Shown piece by piece: positions 45,839 to 54,236 of a stretch of 64,000 nt of DNA (its first letter is position 1; each line of letters opens with the position of its first letter). Under the pieces are notes generated by a model. It was not told where the DNA came from and did no database searches. It was given only the letters and a program-made list of their open reading frames with translations. The position numbers were made by a program, and so were the translations under genes. The stretch is from Actibacterium sp. 188UL27-1 (GTDB lineage: Bacteria > Pseudomonadota > Alphaproteobacteria > Rhodobacterales > Rhodobacteraceae), in NCBI RefSeq assembly GCF_016901225.1, contig NZ_JAFEUL010000001.1, forward strand, positions 110,773 to 174,772. The letters run 5' to 3'.

Positions 45839-47359
45839 TCAGTCAGTGGGGCGTTCATACCCGATCAGGGCGCGACGCAGACGAGCCGAGGCGGCATCCA
45901 TCAGCATGACGGTGACGATGACCAACAGCGCGATATAGGCCACGTTCTCAAAATCGCTTCCGGTTTGCAGGGCCCCCAGAAATTGCAGGCCGATGCCGCC
46001 TGCACCCATGGCGCCGATGATCACAGCGCCGCGTGTGTTCGACTCCAGGTAATACAGCGACTGCGACACGAAAATCGGCATGATCTGCGGCAAGATACCA
46101 AAGCGATGCTGCTGCACCGTGCTGGCGCCGGTCGATTGGATGCCGTCGCGTTGTTTGTCGTCGGCATTCTCGACAGCCTCGGACATCAGCTTGCCCATAG
46201 TGCCTGTATCGGTGAACGCGATGGCAAAAATCCCGGTGAACAATCCAGGGCCGAATGCCCGCAGGAAGATCAGCGACCAGATCAGCGTGTCGATGCCGCG
46301 CAACAGGTCAAACAGGCGGCGCAGGGCAAAGCGCACCGGACCAACGGGTTGCACGTTGCGGGCCGCCATGAAGGCCAGGGGCAGACCCACGGCACAGGCG
46401 ATCATCGTGCCGATAAGGGCCATGAAGATCGTCTCAAGCATCGCGTAAAGCACCGCGCCGTGGCCCCAGATGGAATTGTCCCTGAATTCGGACCAGACCA
46501 ATTGCAGGTTCGACATGTCCGGCACGACCCGTTCGCCCGCGACAATCAGGCCAAGCGCGCCAAACAATCCGGTATCTACCAGCGGGCTGTCGAAATCGAA
46601 CCAAAAATATTTCCAGCCAAGCTCGTAGCGGTGGATCTCTACCTTTGAGCCGCCGACCTGCAAACGCTCGTAAAGGGAGGGACGCACCTCGACCTTGCTG
46701 TCTGTCACGCGGATCCAGTCCGGCAGGCCCGGTGGTTGATCCAACCCAAGGGCGGCCACATCACGCCGCAACTGCGCCCATTCCTCACCATTCAGGGGGC
46801 CTGTCGTATCGGGGCGCATATCGTCGGGCAGCCCATCGAACCAGCGGCCATCGGCCAGATACTGGTCCACCACCGTGCGATCCGTCCAAAGGGGGCGGGG
46901 GTGTTTGGCAACTTCGGGCACCCCATCGGCGTCCCGTCGAAAGACGATGGTCTCGTCCTGACCCGGCCAATCCAGCGCGACCTGGTCATCATACAATGTG
47001 ATGGTGCCGCCATTGGCAAAGCTGACGGTTCTGGATGTGCCGTCGGCCGCATACCAGTCGGGTTTGGGATCGTAGATGAGCCTGTTGCCGCCTTCGAACC
47101 GGATGTCGACTTCTGCCGGATCGCTCCACCTGACGGTCACGTGATCTTTGTGGGCATAGGTATCGAGGAGAAAGAGCGAGGCGCGTTCCGGTTTCCAGTT
47201 CTTGCGGAGCGACCCGATATCAAACTGCACCCAGGAAAAGGCCAGGTAGGCCAGGATGACGGCCATGATCCCAAAAAACCAAAGCCGCTGGTGGCCAGCC
47301 TTGCGATCAATGTCGGCGCGAACCGCGTCAAGTGCGGTGGGCTCTAGCGTCATGCTCAT
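45839..47359 (-). CDS. phnE: Phosphonate ABC transporter permease PhnE with large insertion
   Basis: The 506-residue protein is almost twice the usual PhnE length. The first span (about 27-46) is followed by some 200 mostly hydrophilic residues (about 47-255), then the permease domain (membrane segments from about 257 onward) with the EAA-like segment EAVENADDKQRDGIQSTGASTVQQHRFGILPQ and the GAMGAGGIGLQFL motif. The insertion faces the periplasm by the predicted topology. It overlaps the shorter phnE gene (ATGA). Two-permease phn transporters are known in alphaproteobacteria. Confidence 0.9.
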   Translation of the reverse strand: MSMTLEPTALDAVRADIDRKAGHQRLWFFGIMAVILAYLAFSWVQFDIGSLRKNWKPERASLFLLDTYAHKDHVTVRWSDPAEVDIRFEGGNRLIYDPKPDWYAADGTSRTVSFANGGTITLYDDQVALDWPGQDETIVFRRDADGVPEVAKHPRPLWTDRTVVDQYLADGRWFDGLPDDMRPDTTGPLNGEEWAQLRRDVAALGLDQPPGLPDWIRVTDSKVEVRPSLYERLQVGGSKVEIHRYELGWKYFWFDFDSPLVDTGLFGALGLIVAGERVVPDMSNLQLVWSEFRDNSIWGHGAVLYAMLETIFMALIGTMIACAVGLPLAFMAARNVQPVGPVRFALRRLFDLLRGIDTLIWSLIFLRAFGPGLFTGIFAIAFTDTGTMGKLMSEAVENADDKQRDGIQSTGASTVQQHRFGILPQIMPIFVSQSLYYLESNTRGAVIIGAMGAGGIGLQFLGALQTGSDFENVAYIALLVIVTVMLMDAASARLRRALIGYERPTD

Positions 47360-48213
47360 GTGCGGCGTCCAATCATGCGGGACCGGATCCAGTCAGACAG
47401 GTAATCAAGGGCGATGATCGTGGCGACCAACAAGACAAAGATGGCCGTGACCCGCCCGCCATCGCGCCATTGGATCACGTTGCTGAGCGCCTGGCCGATA
47501 CCTCCCGCGCCAAAGAACCCAAGAATGGTCGAGGCGCGCACGTTAATCTCTAGCCGCAGGATCGCGTAGGAAAAGAAGATCGGCATGACCTGCGGGAAGA
47601 CACCGAACCGGATGCGACTGACCCAGCTTCCGCCGACTGATTGCAGGCCCTCCAGCGGTTTGGTGTCAATGTTTTCAATCGCTTCGGAGAACAGTTTGCC
47701 CAAGGCACCGGTCGTGTGGATCGTTATGGCGATGACGGCGGGCAATAGGCTTTTGCCCATCAGGTACAAAAAGATCAGCGCGATCACGATTTCCGGGAAG
47801 GACCGGAACAGATCGAGCATACGTCGGGTGAATGTGACGATCACCGTGCTGCGCATGATGTTTTGCGAGGCGAAACACGCCAGCACCACTGCAAAGACAA
47901 AGCCCAGGAATGTGGACAAGACCGCCATATTTAGTGTCAGGATCAGATCCGGCAGAAATTCAACGACCCGGTTGGCCCATTTCACAAAACCCAATTCCCA
48001 TGACAGTTTGAACATATCGATGGGGAAATCAAAGATCTTGCGGAAACCCTGGCTGAAGGGCGTTGCATTGGCGGAGTTCGCCATATCCACCCCGACCATG
48101 AAGATCGCGACAGTGATGACGATGGCCACAACGGTATAGCTGGATTTGCGGCGTTGCAGGCGCTTTAGCTCGACCTCAAGCTGGGTCAGGTGCTCGGGCA
48201 GGATCGCGGTCAT
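47356..48213 (-). CDS. phnE: Phosphonate ABC transporter permease PhnE
   Basis: The 285-residue permease has about six membrane segments and the PhnE EAA motif EAIENIDTKPLEGLQSVGGSWVSRIRFGVFPQ, followed by STILGFFGAGGIG. The ATG at 48213 (MTAILPEHL) is used; an in-frame TTG lies five codons upstream. It sits between phnD and the longer phnE in one operon, but a strong terminator hairpin lies between it and phnD. Confidence 0.94.
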   Translation of the reverse strand: MTAILPEHLTQLEVELKRLQRRKSSYTVVAIVITVAIFMVGVDMANSANATPFSQGFRKIFDFPIDMFKLSWELGFVKWANRVVEFLPDLILTLNMAVLSTFLGFVFAVVLACFASQNIMRSTVIVTFTRRMLDLFRSFPEIVIALIFLYLMGKSLLPAVIAITIHTTGALGKLFSEAIENIDTKPLEGLQSVGGSWVSRIRFGVFPQVMPIFFSYAILRLEINVRASTILGFFGAGGIGQALSNVIQWRDGGRVTAIFVLLVATIIALDYLSDWIRSRMIGRRT

Positions 48214-48225
48214 AGGGGGCTCGCA

Positions 48226-48261
48226 CAAAAAAGGACCGGCGGGGCCAGGTGTCCCGCCGGT
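48226..48261 (-). terminator. Intrinsic terminator between phnD and phnE
   Basis: In minus sense, ACCGGCGGG (48261-48253) and CCCGCCGGT (48243-48235) form a perfect 9-bp stem, followed by CC and T6. It begins about 15 bases after the phnD stop codon. Partial termination here would give more binding protein than permease, as in many ABC operons. Confidence 0.85.
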
Positions 48262-48276
48262 TTGATCACGAAAGAC

Positions 48277-49236
48277 TTAGTTGGTCTTTTCGGCTTCGAT
48301 CTTGGCTCTGCGGGCCTTCACGATCACGTCGTAGAAGGAATGCTCAACCGGCACCCAGGCTTTGACGACGCCGGCAGCGATGTTTTCATTGCAGACAGGA
48401 TCGTTTTCCAGGATCCACTGCTTCATGCCAAGCATGGTGTCCTTGGCTTCCTGGGGCAGGGCCTTGCGCATCACGATAGGGCCGTTGGGGATCAGGTTCG
48501 AGGACCAGATCTGTTTGATGTCATCCATGTTCAGGATGCCCTTGTCGACCATCTTGCGCAGGTTGCCGGAGGTGTATCCTTCGCTCCATTCGCCCACACC
48601 GGAGACCCAGGTCACCGCCGCGTCGATGTCGCCGTTCAGAACGGCCAGAACGCCGTTTTCGTGGCCGCCCTGGAATTCGGTTGAGGCGAAATAGCCGTCC
48701 AGCTCGCCGAGTTGATCACCCAGTTCGATCGACGGGATCAGATAGCCGGAGGTGGAGTTTGGGTCGGCAAAGCCAAGCGTCTTGCCCTTCATATCGTCCA
48801 GCGTTTCGATCCCGCTATCGGCCAGGGTGACCATGACGGAATAATATCCGGTGTCGCCCGTGGGCTGCATGCGTGTCATGATGGGCTCGCCCGCTTCGGG
48901 ATCCTGCAGGTAGAGGCCCGCGTAGCCCGAGGCGCCGAACCATGTGTAATCCAGATTGCCGCCGACAAACGATTCCATCGTGCCAGCATAGTCCTTGAAC
49001 GTGTACATCTTGGCAGGGACGCCAAATGCGGCTTCGACGTATTCGCCCAGGCATTCGTTGCGGGTCAGGATGTCCTGCGAGGCTTCGTCGCCCAGAAAAC
49101 CCACGCGAAATTCAGGCTGAACGCCGGACAGATCCATCGTGGGACCGGAATAGTTTGCGGGGCTATCGGCAAAGGCGACGCCAGCGATAGCGGCAGCTGC
49201 GAAAGAGGCAGCAACGCGAGCGGTGAAGGTGTTCAT
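48277..49236 (-). CDS. phnD: Phosphonate ABC transporter substrate-binding protein
   Basis: The 319-residue protein has a signal peptide (MNTFTARVAASFAAAAIAGVAFA, cleaved before DSP) and a PhnD-like fold: PEFRVGFLGDEASQDIL, NLDYTWFGASGYAGL, GKTLGFADPNSTSGYLIPS and GDIDAAVTW. It binds phosphonate or phosphate esters in the periplasm. The ATG at 49236 follows GGGAGAG. It lies downstream of phnC. Confidence 0.95.
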   Translation of the reverse strand: MNTFTARVAASFAAAAIAGVAFADSPANYSGPTMDLSGVQPEFRVGFLGDEASQDILTRNECLGEYVEAAFGVPAKMYTFKDYAGTMESFVGGNLDYTWFGASGYAGLYLQDPEAGEPIMTRMQPTGDTGYYSVMVTLADSGIETLDDMKGKTLGFADPNSTSGYLIPSIELGDQLGELDGYFASTEFQGGHENGVLAVLNGDIDAAVTWVSGVGEWSEGYTSGNLRKMVDKGILNMDDIKQIWSSNLIPNGPIVMRKALPQEAKDTMLGMKQWILENDPVCNENIAAGVVKAWVPVEHSFYDVIVKARRAKIEAEKTN

Positions 49237-49280
49237 GTAAGGTCTCTCCCTGAGAACGAGGTGCACGTGTGTCGTGCGGG

Positions 49281-50102
49281 TCAATGCGCGCCCACCATGG
49301 CGGCACGATCTGGCTTTGGGGCATTCCCCAACGAGGTGGAGGTGATGGACCCTTCAAAGGCCTCATCCGCTTCCGCCCCATAGATTTCGCGGGCAGTTTG
49401 GTCGGTCAGCAATTCGGGTAGGCCATCGAACACGACGCGCCCCGCCCGCATCCCGATCACGCGGTCGCAATAGGTGCGCGCCGTATCAAGCGTGTGCAGG
49501 TTGCAGACGACAGTGATTTTTTCATCGCGGTTGATACGGTGCAGTGCTTCCATGACCAGCCGGGCATTCAGCGGGTCGAGGGAGGCGATGGGTTCATCCG
49601 CAAGGATGAAACTAGGCTGTTGCATCATCGCGCGGCAGATCGCGACCCGCTGTTGTTGTCCACCCGACAGCGTCTCGGCCCGCTGCAGCGCGGTGGCGGC
49701 GACGCCGAACCGGTCGAGCAGCGTCAACGCTTCGTGCCGCTCTTCTTTCGAGAAAAACCGGAGCGACGATCGCAGCACCGATTGCTGGTTCAAACGGCCC
49801 AGGATAACATTGGTCAACACATCAAGGCGCGGCACCAGATTGAATTGCTGGAAAATCATGGCGCAGTTGCGTTGCCATTCCATTTTCTCGCGCCCACGCA
49901 GGGCCAGGACGTCTTCCCCATTGACGATGATCTGGCCGTTGGTTGCACCGGTCATGCGGTTCATGATGCGCAAAAGGGTGGATTTCCCGGCCCCGGAGCG
50001 CCCGATGATGCCGACAACCTGCGGGGTGTCGATCTCAAAATTGACTGTGTTGACAGCCGTGACGGTTCCAAAGGTCTTCGTCACATCGCGAAGCTGCAGC
50101 AT
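49281..50102 (-). CDS. phnC: Phosphonate ABC transporter ATP-binding protein
   Basis: The 273-residue ATPase has Walker [10 protein letters not shown] (about 34-42), the Q-loop MIFQQFNLV, the signature [16 protein letters not shown], and Walker [14 protein letters not shown], in PhnC form. It is the first gene of phnC-phnD-phnE-phnE on the minus strand. GGGGAATGACG precedes the ATG. A 240-base region upstream is shared with the divergent GntR gene and contains a long inverted repeat. Confidence 0.95.
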   Translation of the reverse strand: MLQLRDVTKTFGTVTAVNTVNFEIDTPQVVGIIGRSGAGKSTLLRIMNRMTGATNGQIIVNGEDVLALRGREKMEWQRNCAMIFQQFNLVPRLDVLTNVILGRLNQQSVLRSSLRFFSKEERHEALTLLDRFGVAATALQRAETLSGGQQQRVAICRAMMQQPSFILADEPIASLDPLNARLVMEALHRINRDEKITVVCNLHTLDTARTYCDRVIGMRAGRVVFDGLPELLTDQTAREIYGAEADEAFEGSITSTSLGNAPKPDRAAMVGAH

Positions 50103-50104
50103 TC

Positions 50105-50150
50105 GTCATTCCCCTAACAGCACGCACCTTGGTTAGTGCTGCGGGATGAC
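50105..50150. promoter_or_regulatory. Two-part inverted repeat just upstream of phnC
   Basis: GTCATTCCC (50105-50113) pairs with GGGATGAC (50143-50150, one bulge), and inside it CAGCAC (50118-50123) pairs with GTGCTG (50136-50141). The structure begins three bases upstream of the phnC start codon, and would put the ribosome-binding site in a stem in the phnC mRNA. Confidence 0.6.
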
Positions 50151-50277
50151 GTGAATGTTTCAGTTCTGTATCGGTTATGTGACGGATCAACGGATGCGCC
50201 TTTTGCGCCAATCACAGCGATTTAGCAGGAGAAATTTTGACCGTTTATAGTGAACTGCGCAGATATCGAGTGTTTTG

Positions 50278-50307
50278 TTGACACCTGCCCGTCCAGCATC
50301 GTCTTAT
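50278..50307 (+). promoter_or_regulatory. Likely sigma-70 promoter of the GntR gene
   Basis: A perfect -35 TTGACA (50278-50283) and -10 TCTTAT (50302-50307) with 18-base spacing. Transcription would begin near 50314, 30 bases before the GTG at 50344. This argues against the in-frame TTG at 50275 as start. Confidence 0.6.
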
Positions 50308-50343
50308 GAAACCCAGGTGCAAAAATCGGCTTGGAACCGAACC

Positions 50344-51018
50344 GTGACAGTGACGACGCCAAAGAAAACGCTGGTATCCGAGGCCCATGCCCGGCTGAAA
50401 TCGGAAATCCTGTCTAACCGCATGCCGCAGGGCTTCCAGGCGACGGAACCCGAAGTTGCGATGCGCCTCGGCATGAGCCGCACGCCCGTGCGCGAGGCGC
50501 TGATTCTTTTGCAGACAGAGGGGCTTGTTGAACTGGTTCCCCGGCGGGGGGTGCGCGTGCTCCCGATCTCTCCCGATGACATGCGGGAAATTTACGATAT
50601 CCTGACAGCGCTTGAACCCGAGGCAGCGGCAATGCTTGCGGCACAGCGCCCGACCGAAGCAGAACTGGCGCCGTTATCGGATGCGACATCTGACATGGAG
50701 CAAGCGCTGGACAGGAATGACCTAGAGGTGTGGGCCGAGGCTGATGACCGGTTCCACCGGATCCTGATCCAGATGAGCGGCAACAATCGGCTTCTCGCCA
50801 TTGTGGGCACATTGAACGATCAAGCACACCGGGCGCGGATCGCCACATTGGGACGCCGCGACAAGCCCGTCGCCTCGACCCGGGATCACCGTGATATTTT
50901 GAATTGCCTTGCCACGGGTGATGCCGACCGCACGCGCGAGGCTTTCCGGACCCACCGGCAACGCGCAGCGCATGAACTGGTCGAGATCCTGTCTAATTCT
51001 TCCGCGACGGCAGGTTAG
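50344..51018 (+). CDS. GntR family (FadR/FCD type) transcriptional regulator
   Basis: The 224-residue protein has a winged helix N-terminus (LVSEAHARLKSEILSN, EPEVAMRLGMSRTPVREALILLQTEGLVELVPRRGVRVLPIS) and an FCD effector domain with the metal-binding Asp/His positions (AEADDRFHRILIQMSGNNRL; TRDHRDILNCLATGD). GTG at 50344 is chosen because a TTGACA promoter precedes it. It is divergent from phnC and precedes the ThDP-enzyme gene, so it may control either. Confidence 0.9.
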   Translation: MTVTTPKKTLVSEAHARLKSEILSNRMPQGFQATEPEVAMRLGMSRTPVREALILLQTEGLVELVPRRGVRVLPISPDDMREIYDILTALEPEAAAMLAAQRPTEAELAPLSDATSDMEQALDRNDLEVWAEADDRFHRILIQMSGNNRLLAIVGTLNDQAHRARIATLGRRDKPVASTRDHRDILNCLATGDADRTREAFRTHRQRAAHELVEILSNSSATAG

Positions 51019-51060
51019 CGCCGACCTGGTTTGCACAGACATGTGAGTTGTTGTTACAGC

Positions 51061-51081
51061 TTGTTGCTGCAATGCAGCAGA
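51061..51081. promoter_or_regulatory. Palindrome upstream of the ThDP-enzyme gene
   Basis: TTGCTGCAATGCAGCAG (about 51063-51079) is an almost perfect palindrome with TGCTGC/GCAGCA arms around AAT. It lies 35 bases before the ThDP-enzyme start and is a candidate site for the GntR regulator. Confidence 0.4.
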
Positions 51082-51115
51082 CTGGAAACAACGATAGACG
51101 CATGAGCAACGGAAT

Positions 51116-52726
51116 ATGACCCGCGCAGCAGACATCCTTGCCGCGCGGCTATATCGCGCTGGTTGCCGATATGCCTTTGGTATGGCCGGTGGAGAGGTTT
51201 TGACCCTGATCGACGCCTTGGAAAAGGTCGGCATCCAGGTCATCACCGTGAAACATGAAAATACAGGCGGCTTCATTGCCGAAGGTGTGTGGCACCGCAG
51301 TCAGGCGCCAGCGATTGTTTTGGCCACCATAGGTCCGGGCGCCATGAATGCCGTCAATGTGGTGGTCAATGCCCTGCAGGATCGGGTGCCCATGGTAGTG
51401 CTGACTGGAGCGATTGATCCAGATGAAGGGCAGACCTACACTCATCAGATCCTTGATCAAACCCAGGTGTTTCGCCCGATCACCAAGGCCAGTTTCGTGC
51501 TGGAGCCCAAGGTGGCCGATGTGATTGCCGACAAGGCCGTGACCATTGCGATGGAACCGCGCCAGGGCCCTGTCCACATTGATGTACCGATCTCTGCTGC
51601 CGATGCCCCGGGGCCTAGCGCGGTTGTGCCGGATCGTTCGCTGGCGACGCCGGTTGTCCCCGCGGAGGGGGCGGATCTGACCCGGGCGCGCCAGATGGTG
51701 GCCGAGGCCAAGCGCCCGATAATCGTGGCTGGGCTGGACATCCTGACCGATGGATCAGCCACCGACCTGCAAGCCTTTGCAGAGCGTATCGGCGCCCCGG
51801 TCGTCACGAGTTACAAGGCCAAGGGCGTTTTGCCGGAGGATCACCCCCTTTGCCTTGGCGGTGCGGGATTGTCCCCCTTGGCGGACAAACATCTGATGCC
51901 ACTGTTCCACGCGGCGGACCTCATCATTTGCGCGGGATATGACCCGATCGAGATGCGGACGGGCTGGCGGAACATATGGGATACGTCGCGCGTTAACGTG
52001 ATAGACATTTCAGCAGATCAGAACCACCACTACATGCACCATGCCTCCCTCAATTTCGTGGCCGATACCGGTGCCACCTTGCGTTTGCTCACCGACGGAT
52101 CGGGGGTGGACGCGCGCTGGCCTGATGGTCAGGTTGGCCATGCAAAAGCTGCCTTGCAGGCCGCTTTCCCTATCGATGATGATTGGGGTCCGGCGGCCGC
52201 CATTGATGTCTGTCGGCAGGTCTTGCCGAAAGGCACATTGGCCACTGCCGATAGCGGGGCGCACCGCATCCTCCTTTCTCAGATGTGGCGGTGTGATGCG
52301 CCGCGCGAATTGGTCCAATCTTCGGCCTTTTGCACTATGGGCTGTGCGGTGCCGCTCGCCATGGGCCTTGCCCTGGCTGCGCCGGACCGTACAGTCGTGT
52401 CATTCTCCGGCGATGGCGGGTTCCTGATGGTGGCGGGGGAGTTGGCCACTGCGGCCGAACTTGATCTGCGCCCGATTCTGGTCGTGTTCGTCGATTCCAG
52501 CCTGGCCCTGATCGAGTTGAAACAGCGCCAACGCCAACTTGCGAACAATGCGGTCGACCTGCACCACCATGATTTTGCAGCCATCGGGCAGGCCTTTGGC
52601 GGGGTTGGATACACGGTTCGATCACGCGATGCGCTCGCGCAGGCGCTTGTTGAGGCGCAAAACGCTGAAACGTTCAGCGTCATTGCTGTGGAAATTGACA
52701 GGCAGGCGTATGATGGGCGGATTTAA
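51116..52726 (+). CDS. Thiamine diphosphate-dependent enzyme, acetolactate synthase/decarboxylase type
   Basis: The 536-residue protein has the three domains of the ALS/benzoylformate-decarboxylase superfamily. Glu48 in KHENTGGFIAEG is the ThDP-activating glutamate. The C-terminal ThDP motif is SFSGDGGFLMVAGELATAAE (GDG at about 431-433), but 27 residues on, where the second Mg-binding Asn is normal (NN), it has V-D-S-S, i.e. Asp459. The reaction (ligase or decarboxylase) and substrate cannot be assigned. Its position between a GntR regulator and a TPR protein, beside the phn operon, may link it to a phosphonate- or 2-oxoacid pathway; this is inference. Confidence 0.85.
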   Translation: MTRAADILAARLYRAGCRYAFGMAGGEVLTLIDALEKVGIQVITVKHENTGGFIAEGVWHRSQAPAIVLATIGPGAMNAVNVVVNALQDRVPMVVLTGAIDPDEGQTYTHQILDQTQVFRPITKASFVLEPKVADVIADKAVTIAMEPRQGPVHIDVPISAADAPGPSAVVPDRSLATPVVPAEGADLTRARQMVAEAKRPIIVAGLDILTDGSATDLQAFAERIGAPVVTSYKAKGVLPEDHPLCLGGAGLSPLADKHLMPLFHAADLIICAGYDPIEMRTGWRNIWDTSRVNVIDISADQNHHYMHHASLNFVADTGATLRLLTDGSGVDARWPDGQVGHAKAALQAAFPIDDDWGPAAAIDVCRQVLPKGTLATADSGAHRILLSQMWRCDAPRELVQSSAFCTMGCAVPLAMGLALAAPDRTVVSFSGDGGFLMVAGELATAAELDLRPILVVFVDSSLALIELKQRQRQLANNAVDLHHHDFAAIGQAFGGVGYTVRSRDALAQALVEAQNAETFSVIAVEIDRQAYDGRI

Positions 52727-52794
52727 CCCTTATTTGAGCAACTTACGGCTCACTTATGATCACGTATCCGTTCTTGGCTGCAACAGCTGGTTAC

Positions 52795-52812
52795 GGTGGC
52801 AAAAGGGCCACC
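52795..52812. other. Hairpin between ThDP-enzyme and TPR genes
   Basis: GGTGGC (52795-52800) and GCCACC (52807-52812) form a 6-bp stem with AAAAGG loop, about 40 bases before the TPR gene. Only TTTT follows, after nine bases, so a terminator role is uncertain. Confidence 0.3.
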
Positions 52813-52850
52813 TATACCTGTTTTAATGGTTCACCCCTGCGAGGTATTTG

Positions 52851-54209
52851 ATGAACTACGACATCTGTGACGCTCCCGTAAGCCTGCGCTCAGTCGAAGC
52901 GCTTTCCGATTGGAACGCGATGATCCGGGCCTTCCTGGCACACGGAACGCAAACTCCCGTTTGCTTGGGTGCAGTGTTGGAACGGGAGCCCGATTTCATC
53001 TTGGGTCAGGCGGCGCGCGGGCTGTTTTCGATGCTGATGGGGCGGCGCGAATTGGTAGAAACGGCCCGGGCCGCAAGTGAAACCGCGCAGGCCAGTCTGC
53101 GGTCTGATACCGATCAGCGTGCGCTGCAATGGTGCGCGGCGCTGGATGTCTGGCTGAAGGGGCATCCGTCGCAGGCGATCATTCTGCTGGAGCGGGTCCT
53201 GGACGACAATCCGCGTGACACGCTGACGGCGAAGGTCATTCACGCGATCCGCTTCATCTTGGGCGATGCCACAGGCATGCGCGCCTCCATCGAACGGATC
53301 CTGCCCAGCCATGGAACTGATCATCCGCTATCGGGCTTCATCATGGGCTGCCATGCCTTCGCTCTGGAAGAGACTGGGGAGTATGCCGCGGCTGAGCGTG
53401 CGGGCTTGGCCGGGCTAGAGCTTGCCACCGATGATGCCTGGGGTCTGCATGCCGTGGCCCATGTCCACGACATGACGGGGCGGTCGAAGGATGGCATCGC
53501 CTTGATCGAACGCAACACGCAGGCTTGGGATCACTGCAACAATTTTCGGTACCATGTGTGGTGGCACAAGGCGCTGCTGCATCTTGACATGGGCGACACC
53601 GCCACCGTGCTGTCGCTTTACGATCAAAAGATCCGCCACGAGAAAACTGATGATTACCGCGATATCGCCAACGCGACTTCGTTGCTGAGCCGTCTTGAGC
53701 TGGAAGGCGTTGATGTGGGCAACCGCTGGGCCGAGCTTGCGGATCTGTCGGAAACCCGCACCGATGATGGATGCTTGGCCTTTGCGGATCTGCATTACAT
53801 GCTGGCCCTGACCGGTGACAGCCGCGCCAATGCCGTGACGCATCTGATCGCACGGCTCTATCGGGACGGTGCGGATCAAGGCGATTTAGCCGTGGTCGCC
53901 CGCCATCCTGGCGTCGCCGTGGCGCAAGGTCTGTCTGCATTTGGTGAAGGCCGATACGCCCATGCCTTCCGCAATCTGTCGAAGGCCTATCCGGTATTGC
54001 AGACCATCGGCGGCAGTCACGCGCAACGTGATGTTTTTGAGCGGATCACCATCGATGCAGGCATTCGCGCCGGTGAGTTGGATGGTGCAGAAGATATCTT
54101 GATCCAGCGCCGTACCCGCCGCGACGGGATCGAGGATGCGTTCGCCGCCCGCAGGTTTGCCAGCATATCGGCCGCCCGGCGCGTTGCGGAGCGTATTCCG
54201 GCGCAATAG
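52851..54209 (+). CDS. Tetratricopeptide repeat 38 (TTC38)-family protein
   Basis: The 452-residue protein is all-helical with TPR-like units (EREPDFILGQAARGLFSMLMGRRELVETARAAS, HPLSGFIMGCHAFALEETGEYAAAERAGLAGLELATDDAWGLHAVAHVHDMTGR). The segment DAWGLHAVAHVHDM with NNFRYHVWWHKALLHLDMGD is characteristic of the TTC38 family. The function of this family is unknown. ATG at 52851 follows GAGG; a TTG precedes it. It lies downstream of the ThDP-enzyme gene and likely shares its transcript. Confidence 0.85.
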   Translation: MNYDICDAPVSLRSVEALSDWNAMIRAFLAHGTQTPVCLGAVLEREPDFILGQAARGLFSMLMGRRELVETARAASETAQASLRSDTDQRALQWCAALDVWLKGHPSQAIILLERVLDDNPRDTLTAKVIHAIRFILGDATGMRASIERILPSHGTDHPLSGFIMGCHAFALEETGEYAAAERAGLAGLELATDDAWGLHAVAHVHDMTGRSKDGIALIERNTQAWDHCNNFRYHVWWHKALLHLDMGDTATVLSLYDQKIRHEKTDDYRDIANATSLLSRLELEGVDVGNRWAELADLSETRTDDGCLAFADLHYMLALTGDSRANAVTHLIARLYRDGADQGDLAVVARHPGVAVAQGLSAFGEGRYAHAFRNLSKAYPVLQTIGGSHAQRDVFERITIDAGIRAGELDGAEDILIQRRTRRDGIEDAFAARRFASISAARRVAERIPAQ

Positions 54210-54236
54210 GCCCGGCATCATGGACCGCCCAATTCG

